DNA of 64,000 nt from Pseudobutyrivibrio sp. OR37 (GTDB lineage Bacteria; Bacillota; Clostridia; Lachnospirales; Lachnospiraceae), in contig NZ_FOQF01000014.1 of assembly GCF_900113655.1 (NCBI RefSeq), positions 18,476 through 82,475 on the forward strand, written 5' to 3'. Below, piece by piece: positions 61,409 to 64,000 of the stretch. The translations under genes were made by a program, and so were the position numbers. The stretch's first letter is position 1, and the number at the start of each line of letters is the position of its first letter. Below the pieces are notes generated by a model, which saw only the letters and a program-made list of their open reading frames with translations, ran no database searches and was not told where the DNA came from.

Positions 61409-62992
61409 TTACCACCATTTGAACAGTTTCTTTACGAATTTGAAAATACTATTGAAGAACTGGGTTATTGATGATTGCTGATCGTCATTTGCGGTATGGG
61501 GAGTTTCTTCTGCTTGTGCAGTTTCTTCTTTTGCATTTTCATTATCGACATTAGCTGCTTCTGTACTATCGGAACTAATTGGAGTTTGCTCCTCCTCAGC
61601 GACAATTGTTTCGGTTATTGTATCTTTTATTATAGATTGGCTATTATCGTTGTTTTCATTATCATTAGCTTTAGTAATAGCAGGTTCTTCTAGTAACGGC
61701 TCTTCTATTAATTTTTCAGATTCATCTTCGATATTCTCTTCTTGAATAGGTTCAGCGTTAGTTTCCTCATGTGTTTCCGGAGATGAAGGTTCGGAAGGAA
61801 TAGGATAATCTTCTATATCGTTTTGTGGCTCATCTTCACTTATATCAGGAATTACCTCTGGAACAGATTCAGGTATATCCATTGTTTCATCATCTTCGCT
61901 ATCATCATAAAAGGCAGGAATATCAATAAGTGGTTTATCTATTATATTACTGAAATCGCTTTGCACAGCATCCATATTTAAAGAGATATCAATATTTTGA
62001 TATTCTTCTGGAAGGGAATCCGATTCAATTGAATAATGTATACTTTCACCCGTGGTACTTCTAACATAAATTGACCTAAGTGAATAGGTACCGGATGAAT
62101 AATCTGTTGTAATGTCAGGACTGGCACACCAGCAATCGTTTGAGGTATACACGAATTCATCAGTAATGAAATCGAAATACTTTCCTTGAGCTAAGCCTAC
62201 ATTTATAAATTTATTTTCACCATAGTTTGCAAAACAAACCTGAGCATATTCGATATCGTAATCATCCTGTGAGATATTTACTGAAATTACAGGATTTGGT
62301 CCACCTAATGAAAATGATTGATTCGAAATTGAAAATGAAATCGAAGGAGCAAATTCTTCTTCCTCGTCAGGCTTTTTGTCACCACAGAAAATACAGATAT
62401 CATCTTCACCGTATTCACATGGTTCAATTTCTTCATAAGTGCATTCGGTGGCAGCTTCGTCCTCGCTATCTTCATCTGGTTCAATCATTTCAGTGCAGGT
62501 TACTGTATGTGTGCCATCTTTATTACCTGTGTATTTGAAAGTGTGAACATGTACATTTTGGTCATCTTCCTCTGATTCCTCTGTAATAGATGCATCATCT
62601 TCTTCCGCTTTGTCGTCTTCAGCAGCATCTTTTACATCGGTTTGTTCGTCGTTTTCTTTATCTTCACTATCATCTTTTACATCTTTTTCTACGTCTGACT
62701 CATCAGGTAGTTCAACTTTTGGTTCATCTTTTGGATTTGGTGTATCTGATACATTATCGACCTTTGGAATTTCAGGAACATCATTATTATTGTTTTCAGG
62801 AGCAGGAATAGGATTATCGATTACTGGTTCGGGCTCCGTAGGAACATCATTTGATTGTGTGATGGGGGCGTTTTCACTGTTATTTACTTGTGCTGGCTGC
62901 GGATTTTCATCTGCATCAGACGCAGTAGCTGATGCAAGTATAGGATTTAGAGCAAGAATGAAAACAATTAGAATTGCATAATGTTTTTTCAT
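61409..62992 (-). CDS. Acidic exported protein with Cys/His knuckle, unknown function
   Basis: A 527-residue protein with a signal peptide (MKKHYAILIVFILALNPILASA). Residues about 25-150 are Pro/Asp/Glu-rich. A Cys/His module (HVHTFKYTG, HTVTC, TECTYEEIEPCEY, CIFCG) at about 150-205 resembles small zinc-binding repeats of clostridial surface proteins. A predicted beta domain (about 215-340) includes SFSISNQSFSLGG. A second long acidic Pro/Glu-rich spacer and a short basic Trp end (FVKKLFKWW) follow. AAGGAG precedes the ATG by 12 nt. The spacers suggest a cell-wall spanning stalk; no LPXTG or SLH motif is seen. Confidence 0.75.
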   Translation of the reverse strand: MKKHYAILIVFILALNPILASATASDADENPQPAQVNNSENAPITQSNDVPTEPEPVIDNPIPAPENNNNDVPEIPKVDNVSDTPNPKDEPKVELPDESDVEKDVKDDSEDKENDEQTDVKDAAEDDKAEEDDASITEESEEDDQNVHVHTFKYTGNKDGTHTVTCTEMIEPDEDSEDEAATECTYEEIEPCEYGEDDICIFCGDKKPDEEEEFAPSISFSISNQSFSLGGPNPVISVNISQDDYDIEYAQVCFANYGENKFINVGLAQGKYFDFITDEFVYTSNDCWCASPDITTDYSSGTYSLRSIYVRSTTGESIHYSIESDSLPEEYQNIDISLNMDAVQSDFSNIIDKPLIDIPAFYDDSEDDETMDIPESVPEVIPDISEDEPQNDIEDYPIPSEPSSPETHEETNAEPIQEENIEDESEKLIEEPLLEEPAITKANDNENNDNSQSIIKDTITETIVAEEEQTPISSDSTEAANVDNENAKEETAQAEETPHTANDDQQSSITQFFNSIFKFVKKLFKWW

Positions 62993-63329
62993 AAGATATA
63001 ACAGCTCCTTTCATAGTGCAATCGTCACTAATTAAAGTCTAGAAAAACTGTATGGAGATTCTGTGTAATCTTTGAAAAAAGAAATCGAAAAAAATGTAGG
63101 AAAATCAAGGGTTTGCTAGATGTTGGGGTTGACTTTTGGAGGAAACGAAATGTGGGAAAGAAAAAAGAAAGTTTACATGTTGTAAAAAGCGACAACAATT
63201 CTATGAATTAAAAAGTACTGCCTAGCAAATATTCACATAAATAAATAAACGTATAGTAATTTGAATGCAGAACGTTTAAAATACTTAAGGATTATTTTGC
63301 ATAATATATTTAAATTAAAGGGGTAGAAT
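62993..63329. other. 337-bp divergent intergenic region without a gene
   Basis: It holds the leaders and promoters of the acidic exported protein (minus) and rmlB (plus). It is A/T-rich with A-tracts, but no confident -35/-10 pair, riboswitch or terminator could be assigned. CATAAT at 63300-63305 is the best -10 candidate for rmlB, with a weak -35. Confidence 0.5.
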
Positions 63330-64000
63330 ATGAGAACATATTTAGTAACAGGTGGAGCAGGCTTCATCGGAAGTAACTATATTCACTACATGTTTAAGAA
63401 GTACGATAACGAAATCAGAATTATCAACGTAGATAAGCTTACATACGCTGGAAATCTCGAGAACCTTAAGGATATCGAGAACCGCGATAACTATACATTT
63501 GTAAAGGCAGATATCTGCGATAAGGAAGCAATCCGAAAGGTATTTGCTGAGAACGATATCGATAGAGTTGTACATTTCGCTGCTGAGTCACACGTAGACC
63601 GTTCAATCAAGAATCCAGAGGTTTTCGTTCAGACAAACGTACTTGGTACAGCTGTAATGCTTAACTGTGCAAAGGAAGCATGGGAGCTTCCAGATGGTAC
63701 ATTCAAGGAAGGCAAGAAGTTCCTTCATGTATCTACAGACGAAGTTTACGGTTCTCTTCCAGACGATGACAACGCATTCTTCTATGAGACAACACCATAC
63801 GATCCACATTCACCATACTCAGCTTCAAAGGCAACATCAGACATGCTTGTAAAGGCTTACATGGATACATACAAGTTCCCTGCAAACATTACAAACTGCT
63901 CTAACAACTATGGCCCTTACCAGTTCCCTGAGAAGCTTATTCCACTTATCATCAATAACGCACTTCAGGGCAAGGATCTTCCTGTTTACGGTGATGGTAA
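63330..64000 (+). CDS. rmlB: dTDP-glucose 4,6-dehydratase, 3' end outside window
   Basis: Second step of dTDP-L-rhamnose synthesis. About 223 codons are visible. GGAGFIGSN is the NAD-binding loop, followed by HFAAESHVDRS, the catalytic STDEVYG and YSASK, and NNYGPYQFPEKLIP. ATG at 63330 follows AAAGGGG. Codons are of the highly expressed type. The gene runs off the window, where other rml genes may follow. Confidence 0.96.
   Translation, partial: MRTYLVTGGAGFIGSNYIHYMFKKYDNEIRIINVDKLTYAGNLENLKDIENRDNYTFVKADICDKEAIRKVFAENDIDRVVHFAAESHVDRSIKNPEVFVQTNVLGTAVMLNCAKEAWELPDGTFKEGKKFLHVSTDEVYGSLPDDDNAFFYETTPYDPHSPYSASKATSDMLVKAYMDTYKFPANITNCSNNYGPYQFPEKLIPLIINNALQGKDLPVYGDG

Noticed and set aside
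62610..62981. Long plus-strand open frame rich in Ser/Phe opposite the acidic protein
   Set aside because: It is the complement of a Glu/Asp/Pro-rich coding region; it has no ribosome binding site, and the minus-strand gene has a signal peptide and good start.

Overview
This 64 kb window looks like the chromosome of a low-GC Clostridium-related bacterium, most likely a Lachnospiraceae member of the Butyrivibrio/Pseudobutyrivibrio/Roseburia kind. The reasons are the AT-rich coding, AGGAGG-type ribosome binding sites, a FeoB-associated Cys-rich small membrane protein, COG5610-type and tandem GT2 surface glycosyltransferases, and two-hairpin intergenic repeats of a style I associate with this family. 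The species assignment is inference only. No tRNA, rRNA or CRISPR array was seen.

Layout. (1) 0-5 kb: end of a COG5610-like protein, a tandem GT2 glycosyltransferase and UDP-glucose dehydrogenase, separated by two-hairpin repeats. (2) 5-11.5 kb: an rRNA methyltransferase preceded by a structured RNA, a 741-residue secreted protein of unknown role, a nitronate monooxygenase-family protein and a lipoprotein fusing a GH114-like domain to an M15 peptidase. (3) 11.5-24 kb: first surface-polysaccharide locus. A minus-strand operon (GT2, flippase, DUF2142 membrane protein) diverges from a plus-strand operon (GT4, tandem GT2, membrane GT2, priming phosphoglycosyltransferase, GT2), followed by an LCP-family attachment enzyme. 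(4) 24-34.5 kb: glmS, htrA-like protease, vanZ-like gene, carbamate kinase and two consecutive ferrous-iron uptake systems (a fused FeoA-FeoB, then feoA-feoA-feoB-small Cys-rich protein). (5) 34.6-44.2 kb: accessory region with a second copy of the structured RNA, a GT2, an XRE regulator, a small protein/GNAT pair, a small membrane protein with a DUF4422 gene, a phosphoesterase, an ATPase behind 40-bp iterated repeats, an RloA/RloB (AbiL-like) defence pair, and a HigBA module between two remnants of an Rpn-type nuclease. (6) 44.3-57.8 kb: second polysaccharide locus of 12 same-strand genes from one strong promoter, including pyruvyl transferase, radical SAM/SPASM, a second UDP-glucose dehydrogenase, WbsX, a GT2-GT32 fusion, Wzy-like polymerase and flippase. 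(7) 57.9-64 kb: a decayed IS1182 element, a beta-helix exported protein, an acidic exported protein, and the start of rmlB.

How it fits together. UDP-glucuronate (Ugd), UDP-GlcNAc precursor (GlmS) and dTDP-rhamnose (RmlB) supply routes flank the assembly genes. The first locus holds the only priming transferase, and the second the only evident polymerase, so the two may share parts. The LCP protein would link the finished polymer to peptidoglycan.

The most unusual observations are the two homologous structured RNAs (4.95 kb and 34.6 kb), whose helices are kept by compensatory changes; the two-hairpin repeats that end in a Shine-Dalgarno-like GATGAGG immediately before genes; the GH114-M15 fusion; the helically phased operator-like iterons at 39.3 kb; and the duplicated nuclease tail flanking HigBA.
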